10,400 bases of DNA, taken from positions 1 to 10,400 of the forward strand of contig JAFLRS010000059.1 of assembly GCA_022511355.1 (NCBI GenBank), written 5' to 3'. The notes beneath the pieces were generated by a model, which was not told the DNA's origin, did not search any database, and saw only the letters and a list, made by a program, of their open reading frames with translations. The stretch is from Alistipes sp. Lineage in GTDB: Bacteria; Bacteroidota; Bacteroidia; Bacteroidales; Rikenellaceae. Made by a program: the position numbers and the translations under genes. Shown here piece by piece: positions 1 through 7,691 of this stretch (position 1 is the stretch's first letter; every line of letters starts with the position of its first letter).

Positions 1-803
1 TCTCCGATGCGCTCAACCACGCTTCGATTATCGACGGCGTGCGTCTGTGCAAGGCTGTGCGCTACCGCTATGCCAATGCCGACATGGCCGAACTCGAAGA
101 TTGTCTCAAACGCGCACAGGCTCAGCGTTTCCGCATAATCTGCACCGACGGCGTATTCTCGATGGACGGCAATGCGGCTCCGCTCGATGAAATCTGCCGT
201 CTGGCCGAAAAGTACGACGCTCTGGTTATGGTGGACGAATGCCATTCGGCCGGAGTACTCGGTGCCACGGGACGGGGCATCACCGAACTCTACGACCTCC
301 GCGGAAAGGTCGATATCCTGACCGGAACCCTCGGCAAGGCTTTCGGCGGCGCTGTCGGCGGATTCACCACCGGACGCAAGGAGATTATCGATATGCTGCG
401 TCAGCGTTCGCGACCCTATCTCTTCTCCAACTCGCTGCCCCCCGCAATCGTGGGTGCCGGCATCGAACTCTTCAAAATGCTCGCCGAAAGCGACGAAATT
501 CATGACCGTCTGGTGGCCAATGTGGAACACTTCCGTTCGCGCATGATGGCTGCGGGCTTCGACATCAAACCCACGCAGTCGGCAATCTGCGCCGTGATGC
601 TCTACGATGCCAAACTGTCGCAGGATTTCGCGGCCGCACTTCAGGAGGAGGGCGTTTTCGTCACCGGATTCTACTATCCCGTGGTTCCGAAGGGTCAGGC
701 CCGCATACGCGTTCAGGTCTCGGCCGGACACACCCGCGAACAGCTCGACCGCTGCGTGGAGGCTTTCGTGAAAATCGGACGCAAATTCGGCGTGATAAAG
801 TAA
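1..803 (+). CDS. kbl: Glycine C-acetyltransferase (2-amino-3-ketobutyrate CoA ligase), 5'-truncated by window edge
   Basis: This PLP-dependent enzyme of the alpha-oxoamine synthase family (fold type I) converts 2-amino-3-ketobutyrate plus CoA to glycine and acetyl-CoA, the second step of threonine breakdown through threonine dehydrogenase. It acts in the cytoplasm. The frame is open from nt 3, so about 266 residues are visible. The family is usually about 395 residues, so roughly 130 N-terminal residues lie upstream of the window. Visible family motifs are SDALNHASIIDG at the very start, the VDECHS motif (the Asp and His that contact PLP) around nt 231-248, and TLGKAFGG with the Schiff-base lysine at codon 336-338. 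An in-frame GTG at 39 is internal to a conserved motif and is not the true start. The stop is TAA at 801-803. The Lrp-type regulator begins 6 nt later, so the two are probably cotranscribed. Other family members (serine palmitoyltransferase, BioF) are possible, but the motif wording best fits Kbl. Confidence 0.93.
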   Translation, partial: SDALNHASIIDGVRLCKAVRYRYANADMAELEDCLKRAQAQRFRIICTDGVFSMDGNAAPLDEICRLAEKYDALVMVDECHSAGVLGATGRGITELYDLRGKVDILTGTLGKAFGGAVGGFTTGRKEIIDMLRQRSRPYLFSNSLPPAIVGAGIELFKMLAESDEIHDRLVANVEHFRSRMMAAGFDIKPTQSAICAVMLYDAKLSQDFAAALQEEGVFVTGFYYPVVPKGQARIRVQVSAGHTREQLDRCVEAFVKIGRKFGVIK

Positions 804-809
804 CCGGCA

Positions 810-1283
810 ATGGGCGACAAGGTTTACATAGATGCCATCGACCGCAAGATTCTGCGATTCCTCATCGGCAATGCGCGTATGCCTTTTCTGGAGATTGCGC
901 GCGAATGCGGAGTTTCGGGAGCCGCCATTCATCAGCGCATAAAGAAACTCGAGGATTCGGGAGTGATTATGGGCAGCCGTCTGGAGGTGGACCCCAAAAA
1001 ATTGGGTTTCGATGTGTGTGCATTCATCAGCATACGCATTTCGGACAACTCGCTCCAGCTGCAAACGGTCGAAAAACTCAGACACGTGCCCGAAATCGTG
1101 GAGTGCCACTTCATCACCGGCACCTACAACATGATGGTCAAACTCTACTGCGTGGACAACGACCACCTGATGAGTACCATTTTCAACGGCATTCTGAGCA
1201 TTCCGGGCATCTCTTCCACTCAGACCTACATCTCGCTCAACGAGCCGTTCTCGCGGCAGGTCTACATCGACAAACTGCTCTGA
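810..1283 (+). CDS. Lrp/AsnC family transcriptional regulator (kbl-linked)
   Basis: This 157-residue protein has the usual length and layout of feast/famine regulators. An N-terminal winged helix-turn-helix (about residues 8-55, recognition helix near GVSGAAIHQRIKKLE) is followed by a C-terminal RAM/effector domain (about 65-145) that normally binds an amino acid and builds dimers and octamers. The conserved effector-loop motif, usually Gly-x-x-Asp, reads GTYN here with Asn107 replacing Asp. The start ATG at 810 lies 6 nt after the kbl stop and no better start exists. Cotranscription with kbl suggests that it senses an amino acid of the threonine/glycine pathway or controls that operon; this is inference from context. 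It is only distantly similar to the second Lrp-type protein in the window. A strong terminator follows directly. Confidence 0.93.
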   Translation: MGDKVYIDAIDRKILRFLIGNARMPFLEIARECGVSGAAIHQRIKKLEDSGVIMGSRLEVDPKKLGFDVCAFISIRISDNSLQLQTVEKLRHVPEIVECHFITGTYNMMVKLYCVDNDHLMSTIFNGILSIPGISSTQTYISLNEPFSRQVYIDKLL

Positions 1284-1292
1284 CGGCAGCCG

Positions 1293-1335
1293 AAAAAAAA
1301 GAGAATCCGCCCTTTTCGGAGGGCGGATTTTTTTT
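1293..1335. terminator. Bidirectional intrinsic terminator between convergent genes
   Basis: A perfect 9-bp stem (AATCCGCCC at 1304-1312 and GGGCGGATT at 1321-1329) closes an 8-nt loop. On the plus strand it runs straight into eight T residues (1328-1335). On the minus strand eight T residues (complement of A1293-1300) follow the stem after 3 nt. It lies 9 nt past the stop of the plus-strand lrp gene and 19 nt past the end of the minus-strand PepSY-like gene, so it can end transcription from both sides. Confidence 0.9.
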
Positions 1336-1354
1336 GCGCGGACCGTGTTCGGGG

Positions 1355-1837
1355 TCAGAATCTGAAGCGGTGGTCGGGCTGCTGCTGCATATAGTCGCTG
1401 GTGCGGAGCAGGTCGCCGTTATGATTGAATGTTATCTCCACGCCGTTGGTAAGCTCCACTTCGTATTTGTTGCGTTCGGCCTCTATCTGACGCACGCCCG
1501 CATCGGGATATATACGCTTTACGTAGGCCGCAACCTTGTGAGGCAACGCCGCCGACGGTATGCGGCCGCCCTTCGGAGCCTTGATTTCGTACCACTGACC
1601 GTCCTTGGTGAACTCTATCACCGTACCGTCCTCGAGCATGGTTTCGTAGCTGCGGTCGAAAAGTTCGCGTTCGGTGGAGGCATAGATTACCGACGACGAC
1701 GGATAGTATTGCGTGAGGAATGTGCGTGCCTGTTGCGGCAGCTGTTTCGTGGTCACGGGTTTGTCGGCGAATGCGGCCGAAGCGGCCAGCAGCAGTGCGG
1801 CCGTCGCAATGGTTCTGATTTTGTCGATGTGTCTCAT
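1355..1837 (-). CDS. Secreted PepSY-like (DUF2874-type) protein
   Basis: This is a 160-residue protein with a Sec signal peptide: basic start MRHIDKIR, hydrophobic core TAALLLAASAAF, and probable cleavage after Ala24. The mature part holds two related repeats (about residues 33-86 and 98-146). Each has a helical segment beginning with LP and ending in a YYP or IYP turn, then beta strands of the type DGTVIEFTKDGQWYEIKA or NGVEITFNHNGDLL. This arrangement is typical of the PepSY-like, beta-lactamase-inhibitor-like periplasmic proteins common in Bacteroidota, whose function is not established. No catalytic residues are visible. The start ATG (complement of 1835-1837) is the one that gives the signal peptide. 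The gene is single, convergent with the kbl-lrp operon and divergent from the metallophosphoesterase. It could help fold or inhibit an envelope protein, but that is only a family-level guess. Confidence 0.85.
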   Translation of the reverse strand: MRHIDKIRTIATAALLLAASAAFADKPVTTKQLPQQARTFLTQYYPSSSVIYASTERELFDRSYETMLEDGTVIEFTKDGQWYEIKAPKGGRIPSAALPHKVAAYVKRIYPDAGVRQIEAERNKYEVELTNGVEITFNHNGDLLRTSDYMQQQPDHRFRF

Positions 1838-1869
1838 GTTTCAAAAAAAATTGGTTCAAGAGCCGAATG

Positions 1870-1887
1870 TGCAAAATCGAAGCCAAA
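1870..1887 (-). repeat. 18-nt intergenic repeat, copy 1
   Basis: Read on the minus strand this is TTTGGCTTCGATTTTGCA, identical over 18 nt to the plus-strand sequence at 10364-10381. It lies 33-50 nt upstream of the PepSY-like start codon and points towards that gene, as expected for a promoter or operator element. Flanking bases differ between the copies. Confidence 0.6.
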
Positions 1888-1907
1888 CGAATTACGCAAG
1901 GAATGAT

Positions 1908-1915
1908 TATATTTG
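1908..1915 (+). promoter_or_regulatory. Possible -7 promoter element (TAnnTTTG) for the metallophosphoesterase
   Basis: TATATTTG matches the Bacteroidota -7 consensus TAnnTTTG exactly. No TTTG lies 19-21 nt upstream, so the -33 half is weak or absent. Transcription would begin near 1920-1924. That leaves a leader of about 20 nt for the ATG at 1944 but almost none for the alternative GTG at 1920. Confidence 0.4.
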
Positions 1916-1943
1916 AGGCGTGAATATTAAAAAGATTCAAATA

Positions 1944-3092
1944 ATGATTACCTTTATTATAGTAGCGGCGTTGGTGCTGCTTGTGATTCCCGATTTGTAT
2001 TTGTGGTGGGTTTATGTTCGCGAGTCGGGGTCGGCGTTGCTGGGTCTGCTGTGGTGGCTGCCGATGGCGGCCGGTTTGAGTTTGTGGCTTGCGTGGAGTG
2101 CGGGATGGTATGCCGACTGGATTATTAAGAGTTTGTTTGTGATTTTGTTGTCTTTGGCGCTGCCGAAATTCATATTCATGTTTTTTTCGTTGGCGGGTTT
2201 GTGTGCGGGGCACTGGCTGCCGTGGTTGCGGCATATTGTGGAGTTGGGGGGAGTTGTTTTTTCGTGTGCGGTAAGTGTTTGTGCGGTATACGGATTTGTT
2301 TTCGGCACCAATCGGTTGGAGGTTCGTGAGGTTACGGTATCGTCGTCGCGGCTGCCGGAGTCGTTTGACGGATACCGCATAGTGCATATTTCGGATTTGC
2401 ATACGGGGAGTTTCGGTTCGGACACCCGATTCATGAAGCGTCTTGTGGAGGTTGTGAACGGTTTGGGTGCGGATGCGGTGTTGTTCACGGGGGACATTGT
2501 GAATGCATCGCCGGATGAATTGATTCCGTATGCTGGGATTTTGAGCGGTTTGGAGGCTGCAGACGGAGTATGGTCGGTTGCGGGCAACCATGATTATTGC
2601 GAGTATGCGCGTTATGAGAGGGTTGACGGTGCGATGTTGGCCTATGCCCGTGTTATGGAGACGGAGCGGGAGATGGGTTGGCGTGTATTGAGCAACGAGC
2701 ATCGGGTTTTGCGTCGTGGCGGGGATGAGATAGTGTTGGCGGGTGTTGAGAATTGCGGACGTCCGCCGTTTCCGTCGCGAGGAGATTTGGGTCGTGCGTT
2801 GGAGGGGTCGGACGAGGGTTTGTTTACGATATTGATGAGTCATGATCCGTCGCAATGGCGTCGTGAGGTGTTGGGGGATTCGCGTGTAGATTTAATGTTG
2901 TCGGGTCATACGCATGGAATGCAGTTGGAGGTGTGTGGATGGTCGCCGTCGTCATGGAGTTATTCGGAGTGGGGCGGATTGTACAGTGAGGCTGGTCGTA
3001 TGTTGTATGTTTCGAAGGGGGTTGGTGGCACGGTGCCGTTTCGATTCGGTGCGTGGCCCGAGGTTACGCTGCTCATTCTGCGGCGTTTGTAG
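1944..3092 (+). CDS. Membrane-anchored metallophosphoesterase (YkuE/YaeI-like)
   Basis: A calcineurin-like phosphoesterase of 382 residues from the ATG at 1944. About four hydrophobic segments come first (roughly residues 1-22, 32-52, 59-87 and 97-120). A catalytic domain follows with all metal-site motifs: ISDLH (Asp151, His153), TGD (Asp184), GNHD (Asn215, His216), SHDP (His300) and GHTHG (His322, His324). Such proteins hydrolyse phosphoester or pyrophosphate bonds with a two-metal centre; relatives include YkuE and UDP-2,3-diacylglucosamine pyrophosphatases, but the substrate cannot be read from sequence. An in-frame GTG at 1920 would add eight residues. I prefer the ATG because it starts the first membrane segment directly and sits well behind the -7 element. 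Codon use is unusual: G- and T-ending codons dominate and TTG is a major leucine codon, whereas kbl has no TTG leucine codon. It is convergent with the helicase gene, 19 bp away, with no clear terminator between. Confidence 0.9.
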   Translation: MITFIIVAALVLLVIPDLYLWWVYVRESGSALLGLLWWLPMAAGLSLWLAWSAGWYADWIIKSLFVILLSLALPKFIFMFFSLAGLCAGHWLPWLRHIVELGGVVFSCAVSVCAVYGFVFGTNRLEVREVTVSSSRLPESFDGYRIVHISDLHTGSFGSDTRFMKRLVEVVNGLGADAVLFTGDIVNASPDELIPYAGILSGLEAADGVWSVAGNHDYCEYARYERVDGAMLAYARVMETEREMGWRVLSNEHRVLRRGGDEIVLAGVENCGRPPFPSRGDLGRALEGSDEGLFTILMSHDPSQWRREVLGDSRVDLMLSGHTHGMQLEVCGWSPSSWSYSEWGGLYSEAGRMLYVSKGVGGTVPFRFGAWPEVTLLILRRL

Positions 3093-3111
3093 CGGCGGAA
3101 CGTGCGGCCGG

Positions 3112-5553
3112 TTATAATTTTGTAAGTTTGGCGAATTTGGCAAGCAGAGTCTTGTGTTCGCCGTCGGCAAAACGAACTATCAGTTTGTGGTCCGAGGCCA
3201 ATACCTCCACCTTCTCGATTACTCCGACTCCGAATTTCGGATGCTCGACCCTGTCACCCTCCGAATAACCGCACGGCCGCATATTCACACTCCCCGCATC
3301 GGCCCTCCGAAGACCTATGCTGCGCATATTCTCCGTCGGTTTCGGCATCGCCGCCGGCTGGGCCCTCACAACCGTCTCGACCGATGATGAACGCCGCAGA
3401 CTCTCCTCCTCCCCGCGACGACCCTCACGCTCCTTCTGCCAACGCATATCGAAGCGGCGGCGCAACTCCTCCACGGCACTCTGTTTGTCGGTGACTGCCG
3501 CCGCCGAACCCCTGCCCCGACTCAAAACCCGCGAAACCGAAAAATCAGCTTCGATATACCGTTCGTCTATCTCCGACAAAAAACGGCTGGGCGTAGTGAA
3601 ATCCATGCTGCCCCATTTGAATCGGGTTTCGGCATACGAAAGCGTGGCTTCGCACTTCGCACGGGTAAGAGCCACATAGAACAGACGACGCTCCTCCTCG
3701 AGTCCGTCGGGAGACTCCATGGCCCGCTGCGAGGGGAACAGATTCTCCTCGAGTCCCGCAATGTATACGAAACCGTATTCGAGCCCCTTTGCCGAGTGTA
3801 CCGTCATCAGAGTCACGCGGTTGCGGTTGTCTTCATCGTCGCCCTCATCGTTGTCCATATCGGTGAGCAGAGCCACGCTTTGCAGCCATTCGTCCACCGA
3901 CGCCGATTCCTCCTCGCCGCGTTCGCCGTTGCGTATTTCGGCGTCGCGCTGCTCCTTGAACAGCTGCATCGAATTGAGCAGCTCCTCGATGTTGTCCACG
4001 GCGCTCTGGGCTTCGGGGGTGTTTTCGGCGCGGAAATGCCCCAGCACTCCCGACTTTACGGCCACCGACATTCCGAATTCATAGAGTTCGCCGTTGGAGC
4101 GTTCGGCCGAAAGGGTGCGGATAAGAGTTACGAATTCCGACACTTTGCGGGCGATGGTTTTCTCTTCGGCTGCGGGTTGTGTCTGTGCCGATATGGCATC
4201 GACGGCCTCCCACATCGAGACTCCGCGCGAACGTGCCGAATCTTCGATTCGCTGCACCGTGGTATGGCCTATTCCTCGTGCGGGGAAGTTTATTATGCGT
4301 TTGAGGGCCTCGTCGTCGCGCGGATTGACTATCAGACGAAAATAGGCCATCATATCTTTAATCTCCTTGTGGTCGTAGAACGAATTGCCGCGATAGATGC
4401 GATAGGGAATGCCTTTGCGCCGCAGAGCCTCTTCGAATACGAGCGACTGATTGTTGGTGCGGTAGAGTATGGCGGCATCGCTCCATTCGGCACCTTCGTC
4501 GCGAATGCGGTCGCGGAGGTCCGAAACGACCTGTTCGGCCTCTTCGCGGTCGGTATAGGCGCGCATCATGCGGATGGGCCGTCCGACTTCGCCTTCCGAG
4601 AAGCAGTTTTTCTCCATGCGGCGGGAGTTTTTGGCTATCACCGAATTGGCGGCTTCGACGATGGTTTTTGTAGAGCGGTAGTTCTGTTCGAGTTTGAAGA
4701 CGCGTGCGTCGGGGTAGTCGCGCCGGAACGAGAGTATGTTTTCGATTTTGGCTCCGCGGAACGAGTATATCGACTGTGCATCGTCACCCACCACGCAGAG
4801 TTGCGAATGGGTTTGGGTGAGTCGGCGGATGATGACGTACTGTGCGTAGTTGGTGTCCTGATACTCATCGACCAGCACATACCGGAACTGTTCCTGATAG
4901 CGGGCCAGCACATCGGGGCAGTCGCGCAGCAGGATATTGGTTTGCAGCAGCAGGTCGTCGAAGTCCATGGCTCCGTTGCGTTTGCATCGTTCGCAGTAGG
5001 CGGCGTAGATTTCGCCGAAGAGCGGAGTCTGACGCTGACGGTCTTCGGCGGCATAGGCGGCCGTAGCGGCGTATGCGGCGGGTGTGACGAGGCAGTTTTT
5101 GGCGAACGATATGCGCGAAGCTATTGCGTTGGGTTTGTATTTGTCGTCGGAGAGTCCCATCTCCTTGACGATGGTTTTTATGAGGTTTTTCGAATCGCCG
5201 GGTTCGTAGATGGTGTAGGTTTGCGGGAAGCCTATGCGGTCGCAGTTTTCGCGCAGGATGCGTGAGAATACCGAGTGAAAGGTGCCCATTCGTATGAATC
5301 GGCTTTTGTCGCCGATCATTGCCTGAATGCGTTCACGCATCTGTTCTGCGGCCTTGTTGGTGAAGGTGAGGGCGAGAATCGAGAACGGAGCCACGCCCTG
5401 TTCTATCATGTAGGCTATGCGCGAGGTGAGGACGCGGGTTTTGCCCGAACCCGCACCTGCGATGATGAGCGAAGGGTGTTGGTATTCGATGACAGCCTGA
5501 CGCTGTGCGGGGTTGAGACCCGCGAGTATTGCCGATTCCGCAGTTTCCGCCAT
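3112..5553 (-). CDS. pcrA: ATP-dependent DNA helicase, UvrD/PcrA family (superfamily 1A)
   Basis: An 813-residue 3'-5' DNA helicase used in nucleotide excision repair, replication restart and removal of stalled complexes. All core motifs are intact: Q motif near LNPAQRQAV (13-21), Walker A GAGSGKT (33-39), motif Ia TFTNKAAEQM (63-72), Walker B DEYQDT (229-234), motif III GDDAQSIYSFRGA (256-268), motif IV QNYRST (290-295), motif V TVHSAKGLE (584-592) and motif VI RRLFYVALTRAK (622-633). An acidic stretch (about 565-576) precedes motif V. A charged, probably flexible linker (about 695-760) leads to a C-terminal Tudor-like domain (about 766-810, starting GDRVEHPKFGVG). In PcrA and UvrD that domain is known to contact RNA polymerase. 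The extra linker makes it somewhat longer than the usual 720-760 residues. It is the last gene of the operon, starting 2 nt after the peptidase stop. UvrD and PcrA cannot be told apart by name here. Confidence 0.96.
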   Translation of the reverse strand: MAETAESAILAGLNPAQRQAVIEYQHPSLIIAGAGSGKTRVLTSRIAYMIEQGVAPFSILALTFTNKAAEQMRERIQAMIGDKSRFIRMGTFHSVFSRILRENCDRIGFPQTYTIYEPGDSKNLIKTIVKEMGLSDDKYKPNAIASRISFAKNCLVTPAAYAATAAYAAEDRQRQTPLFGEIYAAYCERCKRNGAMDFDDLLLQTNILLRDCPDVLARYQEQFRYVLVDEYQDTNYAQYVIIRRLTQTHSQLCVVGDDAQSIYSFRGAKIENILSFRRDYPDARVFKLEQNYRSTKTIVEAANSVIAKNSRRMEKNCFSEGEVGRPIRMMRAYTDREEAEQVVSDLRDRIRDEGAEWSDAAILYRTNNQSLVFEEALRRKGIPYRIYRGNSFYDHKEIKDMMAYFRLIVNPRDDEALKRIINFPARGIGHTTVQRIEDSARSRGVSMWEAVDAISAQTQPAAEEKTIARKVSEFVTLIRTLSAERSNGELYEFGMSVAVKSGVLGHFRAENTPEAQSAVDNIEELLNSMQLFKEQRDAEIRNGERGEEESASVDEWLQSVALLTDMDNDEGDDEDNRNRVTLMTVHSAKGLEYGFVYIAGLEENLFPSQRAMESPDGLEEERRLFYVALTRAKCEATLSYAETRFKWGSMDFTTPSRFLSEIDERYIEADFSVSRVLSRGRGSAAAVTDKQSAVEELRRRFDMRWQKEREGRRGEEESLRRSSSVETVVRAQPAAMPKPTENMRSIGLRRADAGSVNMRPCGYSEGDRVEHPKFGVGVIEKVEVLASDHKLIVRFADGEHKTLLAKFAKLTKL

Positions 5554-5555
5554 GG

Positions 5556-7691
5556 TCAGAGGTTTTCAATCATGAAGTTTATCATTTTGCGGCGGATGTC
5601 GGCGGTATTGTCGGGCATCATGGAGTGGTTCTGGTCGGGATATATCATCACTTCGAATCGTTTGCCGGCGCGGGTGAGTGCGCGCGTCATCTCCATGGTG
5701 TTTTTCAGATGCACGTTGTCGTCCGAGGAGCCGTGCATGATGAGCAGACGCGTGCGGTCGGAGAGTCGGCCGGCGAAGGTGACGGGCGAATTGTCGTCGT
5801 AGCCCGAGGGGTTTTCCTGCGGCAGACCGTTGTAGATTTCGGTGTATATCGAGTCGTAGTAGCGCCACGAGGTGACCGGAGCCACGGCTATCGCCGCCTT
5901 GAACAGACCGTCGCCCTTCAGTGCGCAGCCCAAAGCCATGAATCCGCCGTAGGACCAGCCGTAGATGCCTATGCGGCCGGCATCGACATACTCCTGCGAA
6001 GCCATGTGGCGGGCCAGCGACAGTTGGTCTTCGACCTCAAGTTCGCCGAGTCGGCCGGTGGTGATTTTCTTGAAGGCTTCGCCTCTGAAACCCGTTCCGC
6101 GTCCGTCGGCGCACACCACTATTATGTCGTGGTCGGCAAGCGCATCCTCCCAATCGACCGACCAGCGGTCGCGGACCTGCTGCGAACCCGGACCCGAATA
6201 CTGGGTGAGCATTACGGGATAGCGGCGCGAGGGGTCGAATCCGCGCGGCAGCACCATGTAGGCATTGAGTTCGTCTCCGCGTTCGGTGGTGAAGGTGAAG
6301 AAGTCGCGGCGAACGGCCGTTCCCAATGCCGCCACGGCAGCACGGCTGTCGGCGAGCGTATCGACCGCCCTGCCGTCGGTGCGGTGTACCGTCACCACGT
6401 CGGGTTCGTTGGCCGACGAACGGGTCTTGACGAAATATTTCATCCCCGTGCCTGCGGCTATCGAACTCCAGCCTTCGGGTTCGGAGAGTCGTTTTTTGCC
6501 CTTGCCGTTAAGTCCCGTGCGGTAGAATGTGCGTCGCAGCGGCGACTCTTCGGTCGAGATGTACCACACGTTGCGGGTGTCGGCGGCCACGAGCGAGGTC
6601 ACCTCCCACGGACCCGAAGTTACGGCATTGAGCCGTCCGCGTTCGACGCTGTGCAGATAGAGGTGCATATAGCCTGCGGTACTCTCTTCGCGGACGAGGA
6701 AGCGGTCGTTGTCGATAAAGGTTATGGTGCCTTCGTCGGGACGCTCCACATAGAGCGGCGACTCTTCGCGGTAGATGACTTTTTGAGTGCCGTCGGCCCG
6801 CAGCAGCACCGTTTCGAAGATATTCTGACGGCGATTGACGCGGTAATAGGCCAGTTCTCCGGCCGGAGTCCAGAATATGCGGGGGATGTATTGGTCGGTG
6901 TCGCTGCCGGTGTCGACCGTGAGAGTCGAGCCGTCGGCGGTGTCGTAGATGTGGAGCGTGACTGCGGAGTTGGCCTCGCCGGCACGCGGATATTTGAATG
7001 TGAGGGTGCTGTCGCGACGTTCGCTGAAGTCGTAACGCACAATCGAGGCCGTGGGAACCCGACTCTCGTCGAAACGCAGATATGCCAGCCGTCGGCTGTC
7101 GGGCGAAAAGGCATAGGCGCGCGTGAATCCGTACTCCTCTTCGTATACCCAGTCGGTGGTTCCGTTTATTATGCGGTTGCGTTCGCCGTCGCGGGTTACG
7201 GGTGTTGTGCGGCCGCTTTCGATGTCGAAAATATACATATTATTCGCGCGCGCGAACGCGAGGCTTTTTCCGTCGGGCGAGAATGTGACGTCGCGGGCAT
7301 CCTCCAGCACTTTGCGGAACTCTCCTCCGAGCGGAGCGAGCTGCCAGTCGGTGGAGTATGAACGGCGGTAGATGGTGCGCAGGGGAGCCGCTTCGGCTGT
7401 CAGAATCGAGCTTTCGTCGGGCGAGAGTGCGTAGTCGGTCCACGCGAAGGGAATGGTCTGAAGCAGCGAATCGCTGTTGCGGTCGGCGTAGCTGCGCATG
7501 GAGACCCCTTGGCGCGAACGGAATGAGTAGTGTTCGCCGTCGGCCATCGGACGCATACCCGATATACGTTTGTTGGCGCGGCTGCGTTGAGCCACTTTGT
7601 CGTAGTCGTCCTGCGCATAGGTGCAGGTGGCGGCGAGCGTCAATAGGGCGGCGAGGCAGCTTGCTGCGAGTCGTGAGCGGTTAAATGTCAT
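5556..7691 (-). CDS. Secreted dipeptidyl peptidase IV-like serine peptidase (family S9B)
   Basis: A 711-residue exported peptidase that removes N-terminal dipeptides, typically X-Pro or X-Ala, in the periplasm or at the cell surface. It has a signal peptide (residues 1-26, cleavage after TYA), a beta-propeller domain (about 35-450) and a C-terminal alpha/beta hydrolase (about 460-711). The catalytic triad is Ser580 in GWSYGG, Asp657 in HGSSDDNVH and His689 in DQNHS. The DWVYEEE motif supplies Glu185 and Glu186, which match the glutamate pair that binds the free substrate N-terminus in DPP IV and mark subfamily S9B. Length agrees with the Porphyromonas DPP IV type. I chose the ATG at 7691 because it starts the signal peptide directly; in-frame ATGs at 7697 and 7706 would only add residues before it. 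The start overlaps the upstream gene by 11 nt (ATGACATTTAA), which suggests translational coupling. Confidence 0.93.
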   Translation of the reverse strand: MTFNRSRLAASCLAALLTLAATCTYAQDDYDKVAQRSRANKRISGMRPMADGEHYSFRSRQGVSMRSYADRNSDSLLQTIPFAWTDYALSPDESSILTAEAAPLRTIYRRSYSTDWQLAPLGGEFRKVLEDARDVTFSPDGKSLAFARANNMYIFDIESGRTTPVTRDGERNRIINGTTDWVYEEEYGFTRAYAFSPDSRRLAYLRFDESRVPTASIVRYDFSERRDSTLTFKYPRAGEANSAVTLHIYDTADGSTLTVDTGSDTDQYIPRIFWTPAGELAYYRVNRRQNIFETVLLRADGTQKVIYREESPLYVERPDEGTITFIDNDRFLVREESTAGYMHLYLHSVERGRLNAVTSGPWEVTSLVAADTRNVWYISTEESPLRRTFYRTGLNGKGKKRLSEPEGWSSIAAGTGMKYFVKTRSSANEPDVVTVHRTDGRAVDTLADSRAAVAALGTAVRRDFFTFTTERGDELNAYMVLPRGFDPSRRYPVMLTQYSGPGSQQVRDRWSVDWEDALADHDIIVVCADGRGTGFRGEAFKKITTGRLGELEVEDQLSLARHMASQEYVDAGRIGIYGWSYGGFMALGCALKGDGLFKAAIAVAPVTSWRYYDSIYTEIYNGLPQENPSGYDDNSPVTFAGRLSDRTRLLIMHGSSDDNVHLKNTMEMTRALTRAGKRFEVMIYPDQNHSMMPDNTADIRRKMINFMIENL

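Noticed and set aside
1419..2855. Minus-strand open frame of 478 codons spanning the PepSY-like gene and the metallophosphoesterase
   Set aside because: It crosses a divergent promoter region and two real genes in the wrong frames. Its Arg/Gln/Asn/His-rich translation is typical of a shadow frame.
3093..3111. GC-rich stretch with CGGCCG between the metallophosphoesterase and helicase genes as a terminator
   Set aside because: The palindrome is only 6 nt with no loop and no T-run on either strand.
3796..5265. Plus-strand open frame of 489 codons opposite the helicase gene
   Set aside because: It is antisense to the well-supported helicase, shows no domain, and has a skewed composition.
5529..7361. 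Plus-strand open frame of 610 codons opposite the peptidase gene
   Set aside because: It is antisense to a gene with clear catalytic motifs, and its translation is low-complexity (Gly, Val, Arg, His rich). It is a by-product of GC-rich codon use with few TTA, CTA and TCA codons on the coding strand.
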